Positions 17,261-23,938 of a stretch of DNA of 43,525 bases are shown here, piece by piece. Under the pieces are notes generated by a model that was not told the DNA's origin, did no database searches, and saw nothing but the letters and a program-made list of their open reading frames with translations. Positions within the stretch are counted from its first letter, which is position 1. The number at the start of each line of letters is the position of its first letter. Origin of the DNA: Lachnospiraceae bacterium UBA7093 (lineage in GTDB: Bacteria; Bacillota; Clostridia; Lachnospirales; Lachnospiraceae); contig DKYT01000006.1 of assembly GCA_002492465.1 (NCBI GenBank), forward strand, positions 1 to 43,525, in the 5' to 3' direction. Both the position numbers and the translations under genes were made by a program.

Positions 17261-17316
17261 TTGAATTGTCAAAAACACAATTCAAAAACTTTCCAAATGA
17301 CAATTCAGGTATTGTC
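17261..17316. promoter_or_regulatory. Upstream inverted repeats with ACAATTCAA half-sites
   Basis: A perfect 9-bp inverted repeat, TTGAATTGT / ACAATTCAA (17261-17269 and 17277-17285, 7-bp spacer), is followed by GACAAT...ATTGTC at about 17299-17316. The half-site matches the palindrome over the hsd promoter, so these may be distal operators of the same regulator. The 17133-17260 stretch shows no gene. Confidence 0.45.
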
Positions 17317-17329
17317 TTTCCACAGAGAA

Positions 17330-17356
17330 AAAGGCTGACCATATTGACCAGCCTTT
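17330..17356. terminator. Hairpin downstream of the TnpV remnant
   Basis: AAAGGCTG (17330-17337) and CAGCCTTT (17349-17356) form a perfect 8-bp stem with an 11-base loop. It sits about 25 bp beyond the stop of the minus-strand tnpV remnant and is probably its terminator, although the U-run is short. Confidence 0.5.
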
Positions 17357-17381
17357 CATAAACGCTATACAATTATCTCAT

Positions 17382-17623
17382 TTAACAGTAAATCAACTCT
17401 GCTGCTACAATTTCCTCAGCTTGTGCTTTGAGCATATTCATGTGCTAAACCCCTGCAAGCTGCTGAGTCTCTTTGTCTGGAGCAGGATTCTTCTTTAACA
17501 GTTCCTCCATCAGCTACTCCATTCTGCGATTTGCAGTCTCTCTGATTTCCTTGAGATACGAAAGCAGCCTCTCATCCAGTATCAAGTCGTCGTAGAGGAA
17601 TGTATGCAGGTCAGATGACAGAG
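17382..17623 (-). pseudogene. C-terminal remnant of TnpV transposon protein
   Basis: Minus-strand translation gives YLKEIRETANRRME, a stop, LMEELLKKNPAPDKETQQL, another stop, then HMNMLKAQAEEIVAAELIYC and the terminal stop at 17382-17384. This matches the C-terminal half of TnpV, the small protein encoded in many clostridial mobile elements. Two in-frame TAG codons (near 17514 and 17453) and loss of the N-terminal half show it is dead. Its upstream end is fused in frame to a transposase remnant. Confidence 0.7.
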
Positions 17624-17931
17624 TATAAAACTGTTCTACTGAAAGACGGAACAGATCGAAAAAAGCCTCATATGAGATGCCCAGCCTTGCTTTTGAAAGA
17701 GTCTGTTTTGTTACAAATGGCGGTATTGTAGTTTGAAAACTATCCATAAAATCCAAATAATTGATGGATATGGATCTGTGGGTAGAATGAAGTATAAAAT
17801 AAATGAGATTTTGAAAAAAGTTTTCTTGAACGTGTAAAAGCCTGCCCGATACAAAGTTTCAGACAAAAGCCTCCAGAAGTGATAAGTTCGTTAGAACTTT
17901 TTAAAATAGTTGTTAAGATAGTTGTGTTCAT
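17624..17931 (-). pseudogene. N-terminal remnant of an IS4-type transposase
   Basis: The ATG at 17931 follows GCGAGGTG and opens MNTTILTTILKSSNELI...FTRSRKL. At the T-run near 17810-17818 the homologous frame shifts to NLIYFILHSTHRSISINYLDF and continues to TIPPFVTKQTLSKARLGISYEAF and LFRLSVEQFY. FTRxRKL followed by FVTKQxLSKAR is characteristic of the N-terminal domain of IS4-family transposases of clostridia. The DDE catalytic domain is absent: after about residue 100 the frame runs straight into TnpV sequence. It is a frameshifted, truncated remnant. Confidence 0.65.
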
Positions 17932-17939
17932 AAAAGCAC

Positions 17940-17967
17940 CTCGCATTGAAAATATGATCAATGCGAG
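17940..17967. repeat. Perfect inverted repeat upstream of the IS4-type remnant
   Basis: CTCGCATTGA and TCAATGCGAG form a 10-bp stem with an 8-base loop, ending about 9 bp before the remnant start codon. It may be an outward-transcription terminator near the insertion sequence end. The next 216 bp to 18183 hold no gene; only a 12-bp palindrome, ACTAAATTTAGT, near 18142 stands out. Confidence 0.5.
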
Positions 17968-18183
17968 ATAACATTTTGGGACCAATATGTCAAGAATTTT
18001 TTATAAATTTAGCGAATATTTTATTAGCCATTTGGGTGTAAATATCTTAAGTTGACGACATTGCCCGCAAAGCATGTGGTTTCGGGCATTTCCATTTTTC
18101 GGAACACAAAAAACTCCAATGCCCTCAACAGACTAAAGCCCATACTAAATTTAGTAGTAAGACACTATTACCTCTAGCTATTA

Positions 18184-19281
18184 TTATATCTTTTCAATGT
18201 TTTCTTTGTTATTAATATATTGAAATACAAATTCTTCTGTTTTGGTACTTATTTTATTGTATTTTAACGCAGTAGAATATTGTCGCAATATACTTATTCC
18301 TTGTGATTTTATATCAGACTGTACAGGAATATCTCTTATTTTTGATTCATCAATAATCTTGTATGTACGTGTTTCCATATAATTATCACATTCATTAAAA
18401 AAATCATGCAAATGTACAAATAAATCATTTTGAACTGATAGTTTTGAAAAATTTTCATCAGATATATACATTGTGGATTCATTTAATTTAAGCTGACCTC
18501 TAACAAACATATAATCAGGACTGTTTAATTCATTTACATTTAATTTGTTTTTAGAAATAAGAACTCGTTGCATTATAGGTAATTTGTTTCCTCCGCTTGA
18601 TGTTGAAATCATAGCCCCAACTCTACAAATAAGTTCTTGATTAAATAAAAAAGTATGTTTAAAATTAATACAACATATTTCTCCAATACCTGAATTTACC
18701 AAAATACAGTAACAAGTACCCATGGTAAGAGATGTTATTAATTCGCCAGAATATAATTTGTAAATAGGCTCTTTTGAAGGAGATACTTGACCTGTAAAAA
18801 GTTTTAGTTTTGCAAAACAAAAATCTTTATTTTGCGTCTCTGCAAAACTCAATTCACCTTCAAGTAAGTTTGATTCTGAAGATACTGTTGGGTAACAATA
18901 AAAATAAAAAGTATTGTTAATATATCCTTTAAAAATAGGATGAGTTGTATCCCGAATTAAAATTTGTTCATTTAAATATTTTTTGTTTAACAAACTTTTT
19001 TCGGCATTATCAACTGACTGGTTATCATTTGACGCCAAATTTATGTCTTTATTAGGAGATAATAAATCTTCTGGATCTATTTTAAAGGCTTTACATAATT
19101 TGAAAATATGCTGCAAGGTTAATTTCATTTCACCTTTCATAATTTTAGATAATGTTGATTGTCCAATTCCACTTAGATTTGCTAAATCTAATTGTTTTAA
19201 GCCCAAATGCGTCATAAATGCACTAATTCGTTCTAAAACTGCTTTTCCATATTCAGATTCCGACATATCTTTAAATTCCAT
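18184..19281 (-). CDS. XRE-family regulator with large uncharacterised C-terminal domain
   Basis: A 365-residue protein. Residues about 10-75 are a clear Cro/CI HTH: MTHLGLKQLDLANLSGIGQ, then STLSKIMKGEMKLTLQHIF and FKIDPEDLL. The remaining 290 residues are rich in Asn, Ser, Phe and Tyr, with no HExxH or S24 peptidase motif that I can see, and match no family I recognise. It could be a ligand- or protein-sensing domain. ATG 19281 is chosen because AGAGGAG lies 5 bp upstream. It is divergent from the small membrane protein at 19537, and inverted repeats lie between them, so it probably controls that gene. Base composition is markedly AT-rich. Confidence 0.75.
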   Translation of the reverse strand: MEFKDMSESEYGKAVLERISAFMTHLGLKQLDLANLSGIGQSTLSKIMKGEMKLTLQHIFKLCKAFKIDPEDLLSPNKDINLASNDNQSVDNAEKSLLNKKYLNEQILIRDTTHPIFKGYINNTFYFYCYPTVSSESNLLEGELSFAETQNKDFCFAKLKLFTGQVSPSKEPIYKLYSGELITSLTMGTCYCILVNSGIGEICCINFKHTFLFNQELICRVGAMISTSSGGNKLPIMQRVLISKNKLNVNELNSPDYMFVRGQLKLNESTMYISDENFSKLSVQNDLFVHLHDFFNECDNYMETRTYKIIDESKIRDIPVQSDIKSQGISILRQYSTALKYNKISTKTEEFVFQYINNKENIEKI

Positions 19282-19313
19282 AACAACTCCTCTATGCATT
19301 TAATCTTTTGAAT

Positions 19314-19365
19314 ATAATAACATAGAATTAAATAAATGTAAATGGTCGTATTCAAAAATAGAATA
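19314..19365 (-). promoter_or_regulatory. Promoter and candidate operator of the XRE regulator
   Basis: Minus-strand TTTACA (19337-19342) and TATTAT (19314-19319) are 17 bp apart. Just upstream, TATTC (19349-19353) and GAATA (19361-19365) form an inverted repeat with a 7-bp spacer. Further GAATAT half-sites occur near 19410 and 19442. Confidence 0.5.
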
Positions 19366-19430
19366 TTTTAAATGTATTGCAAGGAAATTATGAGCGTAAT
19401 TTCTGATTTTGAATATTTTCCCAAAAAGCA

Positions 19431-19459
19431 TTGCCGAATTAGAATATGTATGATAACAT
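19431..19459 (+). promoter_or_regulatory. Promoter for the leader peptide and small membrane protein
   Basis: TTGCCG (19431-19436) and TAACAT (19454-19459) are 17 bp apart, with a GAATAT half-site inside the spacer. The promoter is divergent from the XRE regulator promoter. Confidence 0.45.
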
Positions 19460-19506
19460 ATTTAAAGAAATAATTTGTTTTCTAATTATATAAGGGGGGT
19501 GAAACT

Positions 19507-19533
19507 ATGTGTATATGTATATGCGAGGAATAA
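19507..19533 (+). CDS. Candidate leader peptide MCICICEE
   Basis: An 8-codon frame, ATG to TAA, preceded by the very strong ribosome site AAGGGGGGTG. It encodes alternating Cys-Ile (MCICICEE) and stops 3 bp before the TTG start of the membrane protein gene; its GAGGAA codons double as that gene's ribosome site. This arrangement suggests translational coupling or attenuation. It is too short for homology support, and an overlapping 61-residue frame is the main alternative. Confidence 0.35.
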   Translation: MCICICEE

Positions 19534-19536
19534 AAA

Positions 19537-19821
19537 TTGTTAAGTCGGATTTTAGGAGATACATCCGTTTCTTCTCCGTACACATATTTAATGGGATTAG
19601 TTATAATTTGCGTAATTGTGTGTATTACGATTATAGTAGTTACATCCATAATACAATGGGGAAGAATAATAAGAGTAAAAATATTAGCAGATAAGGTTTC
19701 ACCAGAAAAAGGAAAAGATATAGTTGGGAAACAATTAGAAGAAGAATTGGGTGATAGGGGCGAAAACAATAGTACCGAAAAGGTTATTGGAGCCATAAAG
19801 GGGCTGTCGGGAAATAGATAG
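19537..19821 (+). CDS. Small single-pass membrane protein of unknown function
   Basis: A 94-residue protein. Residues about 15-41 form one strong hydrophobic helix (TYLMGLVIICVIVCITIIVV), followed by a positively charged flank (WGRIIRVK) and a charged cytoplasmic tail with QLEEELGDRGENN. No family recognised. The TTG start has GAGGA 8 bp upstream, within the preceding leader peptide. It is the only gene between the XRE regulator, which is divergent, and a strong terminator. The layout recalls regulated membrane-active toxins or phage-exclusion proteins, but nothing in the sequence proves that. Confidence 0.6.
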   Translation: MLSRILGDTSVSSPYTYLMGLVIICVIVCITIIVVTSIIQWGRIIRVKILADKVSPEKGKDIVGKQLEEELGDRGENNSTEKVIGAIKGLSGNR

Positions 19822-19828
19822 TTCTGAA

Positions 19829-19877
19829 CAGGGAGCGTTATGACTGTTTGAGTCACAACGCTCCCTGAACTTTTTTC
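19829..19877 (+). terminator. Rho-independent terminator
   Basis: A 17-bp stem with one mismatch (left arm 19829-19845, right arm 19851-19867, core AGGGAGCGTT), a 5-base loop, then AAC and a run of six T. It terminates the small membrane protein gene. The following 19878-20116 stretch is AT-rich and shows no gene. Confidence 0.9.
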
Positions 19878-20116
19878 AGTAAAAAAGAAAAGATGCATAG
19901 TTGTAAAAATCAGTAAGCCGCCAATTGTATACTATATTGATATAATATTGTAAAAAATATTGTATTCTTACGATTTAATGATATAACTATGAATGCAAAA
20001 AATAAATTATTTACTGTCACAAATTCACATAAAAATAAGCTAGTCCGTTTATTCAAGCTGACTTTTTTCATATGATTACTGAGATATTATAAAATGGCAT
20101 ATTTTGAGTATAATTT

Positions 20117-20692
20117 TCAATTTTTTCCACTGTTTTTGAAATTCTGAAGCAAAATGAAGTTGCCCACAAACTCCGCAGTGCTCTGCCTCTGGACAGGATC
20201 TTCAAATATCCCCAGTTCCGGCGGGTTATAGGTAAATACAAAAAAGCAAACCGCTATCATGCAGACTGCCAGCTTCAGAAGAAATTTATTGCCATCCGTC
20301 TTACAGGATAAGGTCAGTCTGTAAACCACCAGAAAGGCACCCGCCACACTGCACAGAAATGTCGCCACGTCAAGCACTATATGATTTTTCCCCAGAATTC
20401 CCGTATAAGTATAGAAAATGACCGGTATCAAAAATGTCCCAGTCAGAATCCCTGTCAAAAGAGCGGATCCGATACAGGGGAACGTATTCTTAAGCTTTTG
20501 CTTCATGTAGAGGGCATAAAGCAGCATGGGAAAAAAAATCAATTTCATATGTTCCCACACAGACTCATTCACCGGGAAAATGAAACCCAAAATCCGATTG
20601 TTCCCCGACCATTCATAAACAAAATGCCAGATCGTTCCCACAATCCAGACAAAGAGCACTCCCAACATGCTATATCGTTTTAATGTTTTCAT
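20117..20692 (-). CDS. DUF6512-type multipass membrane protein
   Basis: A 191-residue protein with about five to six hydrophobic segments. The N-terminal pattern GTIWHFVYEWSGNNRI followed by PVNESVWEHMKLIFFPML is the signature of the DUF6512 family of clostridial membrane proteins. No function is known. ATG 20692 is preceded by TAGGTGATGA, a modest ribosome site; an upstream TTG or ATG extension (to 20734) is less convincing. It stands 53 bp downstream of the TauE-family gene on the same strand, so it could be read from the MarR operon promoter. Confidence 0.75.
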   Translation of the reverse strand: MKTLKRYSMLGVLFVWIVGTIWHFVYEWSGNNRILGFIFPVNESVWEHMKLIFFPMLLYALYMKQKLKNTFPCIGSALLTGILTGTFLIPVIFYTYTGILGKNHIVLDVATFLCSVAGAFLVVYRLTLSCKTDGNKFLLKLAVCMIAVCFFVFTYNPPELGIFEDPVQRQSTAEFVGNFILLQNFKNSGKN

Positions 20693-20745
20693 TTCATCAC
20701 CTACCGGTATTATATGTAGGTGATAAAATTTCATGCTGCCCCAAC

Positions 20746-21516
20746 TTATTTCAAATAATTGACAACAAGAATTGCCGCTCCCAAAACGGCGAGTACCACG
20801 CCCGTCGCCCTGTTCAGGGTCGCTGCGCTTGCCTTATTGGCAAACTTCGCCGCAATCCGCGCCCAGAGCAGCGTAGATGCAACACAGAAAATCAGGCACC
20901 CAAAATCCGGCATTCCCCCTATTGCGAAATGGCTGACCGCCCCCGTAAAAGCTGTAAAAGTCATAATGAACACACTGGTTCCCACTGCCGTCTTCAATTC
21001 ATATCCCAGCACGCTGGTCAAAAGCAGCAACATCATCATGCCGCCTCCTGCGCCTACAAAGCCGCAGATAAATCCTACTACGATACCGCTTATGATGGAT
21101 TGTATGATTCTCTTTTTCGCGCTCACTGCCGCCATAGATTCCTTTGTAGTCATAACCGGCTTTACAATAAATTTGATGCCCAGCAGCAAAGTCATAAACA
21201 CAGAAAAGTTTCCCATCGTTGTGTTTGGCACCAGGCTTGCCACGAAGCTGCCAAACAATGTGCAAATCAGCACGGTAATCATCATTACCAATCCGTTCCG
21301 AACATCAAGATTCTTATTTTTCTTATAAGTGTAAGCGCTTACCGCACTTGCCAGCACATCGCTTGCCAGCGCAATTCCCACAGCCTCATAAGCGGGCAGT
21401 CCTAAAAAGGTGATCAGCATAGGGCTGATTACCGCAGCTGCGCTCATACCTGCAAACCCGGTTCCAAGCCCTGCCCCGATTCCCGCAATAAAACAAATTA
21501 AAAACTTTACGATCAT
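20746..21516 (-). CDS. TauE/SafE family sulfite/organosulfonate-type exporter
   Basis: A 256-residue permease with about eight hydrophobic helices in two related halves. Each begins with a glycine-rich GxGxGFxG helix: GIGAGLGTGFAGMSAA near the N-terminus and VGFICGFVGAGGGMMML in the middle. That is the TauE/SafE hallmark. Members export sulfite, sulfonates or related anions, but substrate cannot be told from sequence. Its ATG overlaps the stop of the upstream MarR gene by 4 bp, so the permease is probably induced through that repressor. Confidence 0.9.
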   Translation of the reverse strand: MIVKFLICFIAGIGAGLGTGFAGMSAAAVISPMLITFLGLPAYEAVGIALASDVLASAVSAYTYKKNKNLDVRNGLVMMITVLICTLFGSFVASLVPNTTMGNFSVFMTLLLGIKFIVKPVMTTKESMAAVSAKKRIIQSIISGIVVGFICGFVGAGGGMMMLLLLTSVLGYELKTAVGTSVFIMTFTAFTGAVSHFAIGGMPDFGCLIFCVASTLLWARIAAKFANKASAATLNRATGVVLAVLGAAILVVNYLK

Positions 21517-21956
21517 TTTCCTTCCTCCTTTAAAAACCTGTGGATATTATTCTGCATATGTTCCATACACCGCTTCATACAGTCCAGCTCTTCCTTGGAC
21601 AAACCCTCCAGCATAATTGCGGCAAAACGCTCCTGTGCCTTGTGCCCGTCCGTTACAATCTCTGATGCGGCATCGCATAAAATCAGGTGCGCTGTTTTTC
21701 GATTCCCATCTGTATACATTTTTTTCAGAAACCCATGCTCCTCCAGCGTGCTGATAGAAGCCGACACTTGGGACTTGGACAGGCACCTCACCTCCACAAT
21801 ATCCGTCGCCGTATCATAGCAGGGGTTATTTGCCAGAAACAAGAGAATATCAAGCTCCATCCGGTTGATCCTGTGCTTTTGGCAAACCCATGCCACGCAC
21901 TTGGAATAAAGGGTTTTCATTGCATTTTGATGTTCAAGGGGATTTATGGGAATCAT
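21513..21956 (-). CDS. MarR-family transcriptional regulator
   Basis: A 147-residue winged-helix repressor. Residues about 30-95 form the DNA-binding core: RMELDILLFLANNPCYDTATDIVEVR (in part), LSKSQVSASISTLEEHGFLKK, then the wing TDGNRKTAHLIL. The C-terminal helix (LSKEELDCMKRCMEHM) is the dimerisation helix. It is translationally coupled to the TauE-type permease. A palindrome just downstream of its own -10 box (21973-21986) is the likely operator. The inducer is unknown; sulfur oxyanions would be a guess based on the permease. Confidence 0.9.
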   Translation of the reverse strand: MIPINPLEHQNAMKTLYSKCVAWVCQKHRINRMELDILLFLANNPCYDTATDIVEVRCLSKSQVSASISTLEEHGFLKKMYTDGNRKTAHLILCDAASEIVTDGHKAQERFAAIMLEGLSKEELDCMKRCMEHMQNNIHRFLKEEGK

Positions 21957-21972
21957 CGCGCCTCCTATTTTT

Positions 21973-22015
21973 GTTCTTTTTAGAACTATTTTACTCTGTG
22001 ATTGGCATTTGTCAA
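21973..22015 (-). promoter_or_regulatory. MarR operon promoter with palindromic operator
   Basis: Minus-strand TTGACA (22010-22015) and TAAAAT (21988-21993) are 16 bp apart. GTTCT and AGAAC (21973-21977 and 21982-21986) form an inverted repeat overlapping the expected transcription start. Confidence 0.7.
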
Positions 22016-22060
22016 GACCAATCTGCGTTTATAATGCCAATGATTTTGCGAGGATTTTCT

Positions 22061-22089
22061 TTGGTATAAGTTAAAAACTATGATATACT
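22061..22089 (+). promoter_or_regulatory. Promoter of the ATPase-nuclease pair
   Basis: TTGGTA (22061-22066) and TATACT (22084-22089) are 17 bp apart and about 33 bp upstream of the ATPase start. Confidence 0.55.
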
Positions 22090-22121
22090 ACGAATAGATC
22101 ATGGTAGGAAGGAAAAAGACG

Positions 22122-23447
22122 ATGCAAAAAATAACTATAAATCAATTAGGACCTGTATCCCATTGTATATTAAAAATTAAGGATTTTATAGTGTTTACCG
22201 GACCACAGGCTTCCGGGAAAAGTACTGTCGCTAAAAGTATTTTTTTCTTTAAAAATATAAAAAACATTTTAATTACGCAAATCAGGAAACAATTTCTATT
22301 TCATGATTTGCCCACAGAGGATTCCATCCCATTATCCACTAAAAATCGTTTATTAAAGGAAATTCGCTCCAACTTTTTACAAATATTTGGTTCTACCTGG
22401 TGCATGGACAGATCCATGTTTCTCCTTTGCGAATATGCAGACGGTGTTTCTATAAAGGTTTCGCTGACAGAGGATGAGACTTCTCCCAACTATATATGGA
22501 TCGACTTCAGTTCAAATTTGAATAAATTTTTATATTCCATAGATGACGAGTTGGACCATTGTAAGAACAGTTCCCTGCCAGACGAGCATTTATCTGATTT
22601 GAAGAAAAGGATTAACGGTTTTTTTGCAGATGATATGGAAATCGTTTATATACCAGCCGGCAGAAGTATGATAACGCTGCTGAGTACGCAGTTGAATTAC
22701 CTTTACAGTTCTATGGATGACACACAAAAAAGAAATCTGGACTATTGTACGCAAAATTATTTAGAAAGAATTTTGATGCTCAAGCCAAATTTTTCTGTTA
22801 GCACAACCCAAATGATACAAGACGCTATAAGTTTAACGGATGTGAAAATCAATAAGCAATTGATTTTCACTGCTTCTGAACTTATGAAAGAAATTTTACA
22901 GGGCGAATATAGAAATGTATCTGGCGAAGAAAGACTTCAAGTGACAGATGGCAGATATGTAAAAATTAATTTTGCATCCTCCGGACAGCAGGAGGCGGTC
23001 TGGATCCTGAATGTATTATTTTATTATTTATTGAATAATAAAAAGACATACTTCATTATTGAGGAACCTGAATCTCATTTATTTCCTAACGCCCAAAAAC
23101 TGATAATGGAGTTTATTTCATTGGTACGGGGAAACAAAAATCAGATATTTATCACTACACATAGCCCTTATATACTGGGAACCATAAATAATCTGTTATA
23201 TGCATCCAAAATATCAAAAAATGTAAACCAAAAGGAATTGGAACACATTGTCATGAAAGAAAAATGGATATCGTTTGACGATATATCCGCTTATTTTATT
23301 GACAAGGGTACCGTTTGTTCCTGTATGGATACGGAATTTCAGTCTATTGAAAATGAGGTAATCGATGGAGCCTCAGATGACATTAACAATGATTATGACA
23401 AAATGATTCTTTTAAAAGAAAAATATTGTACAAAGGAGAACGCCTAA
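22122..23447 (+). CDS. AAA family ATPase (AAA15/OLD/RecF-like), gene A of a two-gene module
   Basis: A 441-residue ABC/SMC-like ATPase. Walker A is GPQASGKST (27-35). A signature-like segment, NFASSGQQEAVW, precedes Walker B FIIEEPESHLFP (Glu314-Glu317), and an H-loop/sensor, QIFITTHSPYIL, follows. The central 200 residues are helical, as in OLD or RecF-type ATPases, but no TOPRIM domain follows, so the effector is probably the next gene. ATG 22122 has GGAAGGA upstream; an ATG at 22101 is poorly placed. It is AT-rich and followed 1 bp later by a small PD-(D/E)XK-like gene. I do not recognise it as a named defence family. Confidence 0.85.
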   Translation: MQKITINQLGPVSHCILKIKDFIVFTGPQASGKSTVAKSIFFFKNIKNILITQIRKQFLFHDLPTEDSIPLSTKNRLLKEIRSNFLQIFGSTWCMDRSMFLLCEYADGVSIKVSLTEDETSPNYIWIDFSSNLNKFLYSIDDELDHCKNSSLPDEHLSDLKKRINGFFADDMEIVYIPAGRSMITLLSTQLNYLYSSMDDTQKRNLDYCTQNYLERILMLKPNFSVSTTQMIQDAISLTDVKINKQLIFTASELMKEILQGEYRNVSGEERLQVTDGRYVKINFASSGQQEAVWILNVLFYYLLNNKKTYFIIEEPESHLFPNAQKLIMEFISLVRGNKNQIFITTHSPYILGTINNLLYASKISKNVNQKELEHIVMKEKWISFDDISAYFIDKGTVCSCMDTEFQSIENEVIDGASDDINNDYDKMILLKEKYCTKENA

Positions 23448-23448
23448 G

Positions 23449-23874
23449 TTGATACTTGCCCCCGATAAATCTCTTTGCAGCCCCAACCAAAAAGTCATTG
23501 TTTCACGCGATAAAGGCACATCAAGAAAGCATCAGGCAACAAATCCGGAACAGCAATATATAGTAAGACATTATAAATTAGACGGAGAGCTTATTAAAAA
23601 TAAAACCTGTTGTGACTTTGTGTTGTTAAACGATACTTTAAAAAATGCCTATTTCATAGAATTAAAAGGCAGACATATAGATGAAGCAGTTCCACAATTG
23701 GAAGAGGGCGCACGAATATGTCAGCCAGATCTGTGCGGCTATACATTTTATTATAGAATTGTAGCAAGCAAAGTACGGACACATGATGTTCAGAAAAACA
23801 GCTTTAGACGTTTTAAAGATAAGCATGGAAGCAAATTGAAGTATCAAACAAATTTCATGGAAGAGAACTTGTAA
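23449..23874 (+). CDS. Small putative PD-(D/E)XK-like nuclease, gene B of the ATPase module
   Basis: A 141-residue protein. CCDFVLLND (Asp56) followed by AYFIELKGR (Glu71, Lys73) gives a D-x14-E-x-K arrangement, with strand-like hydrophobic residues on both sides, as in the core of PD-(D/E)XK nucleases. HIDEAVPQLEEG then looks like the helix after the core. The TTG start lies 1 bp after the ATPase stop, with AAGGAG 10 bp upstream, so the two are coupled. Many helix residues after the core are basic (RTHDVQKNSFRRFKDKHGSK), consistent with nucleic acid binding. The nuclease call is inference from a short motif. Confidence 0.6.
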   Translation: MILAPDKSLCSPNQKVIVSRDKGTSRKHQATNPEQQYIVRHYKLDGELIKNKTCCDFVLLNDTLKNAYFIELKGRHIDEAVPQLEEGARICQPDLCGYTFYYRIVASKVRTHDVQKNSFRRFKDKHGSKLKYQTNFMEENL

Positions 23875-23938
23875 TTCTCTACGCCATTTATGAAAGGGAA
23901 AACATTGATTGGATTATCCAGCGAAAGGAGCACACACC

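Noticed and set aside
18061..18125. Inverted repeats with TGCCCG/CGGGCA and GGGCATT/AATGCCC
   Set aside because: Short arms with long loops and no clear link to a gene; could be chance or insertion sequence debris.
19509..19694. A 61-codon frame overlapping the leader peptide and membrane protein
   Set aside because: The 94-residue frame has a coherent transmembrane helix and tail; the 61-codon frame has neither.
9968..20116. Prophage or integrative element with integrase
   Set aside because: No integrase, capsid, portal or relaxase gene is present, and no duplicate of the tRNA-Gly 3' end was found by eye.
22122..23874. Calling the ATPase pair PARIS, Gabija or Septu
   Set aside because: The second protein lacks DUF4435, UvrD-helicase and HNH features, so a named system cannot be assigned.
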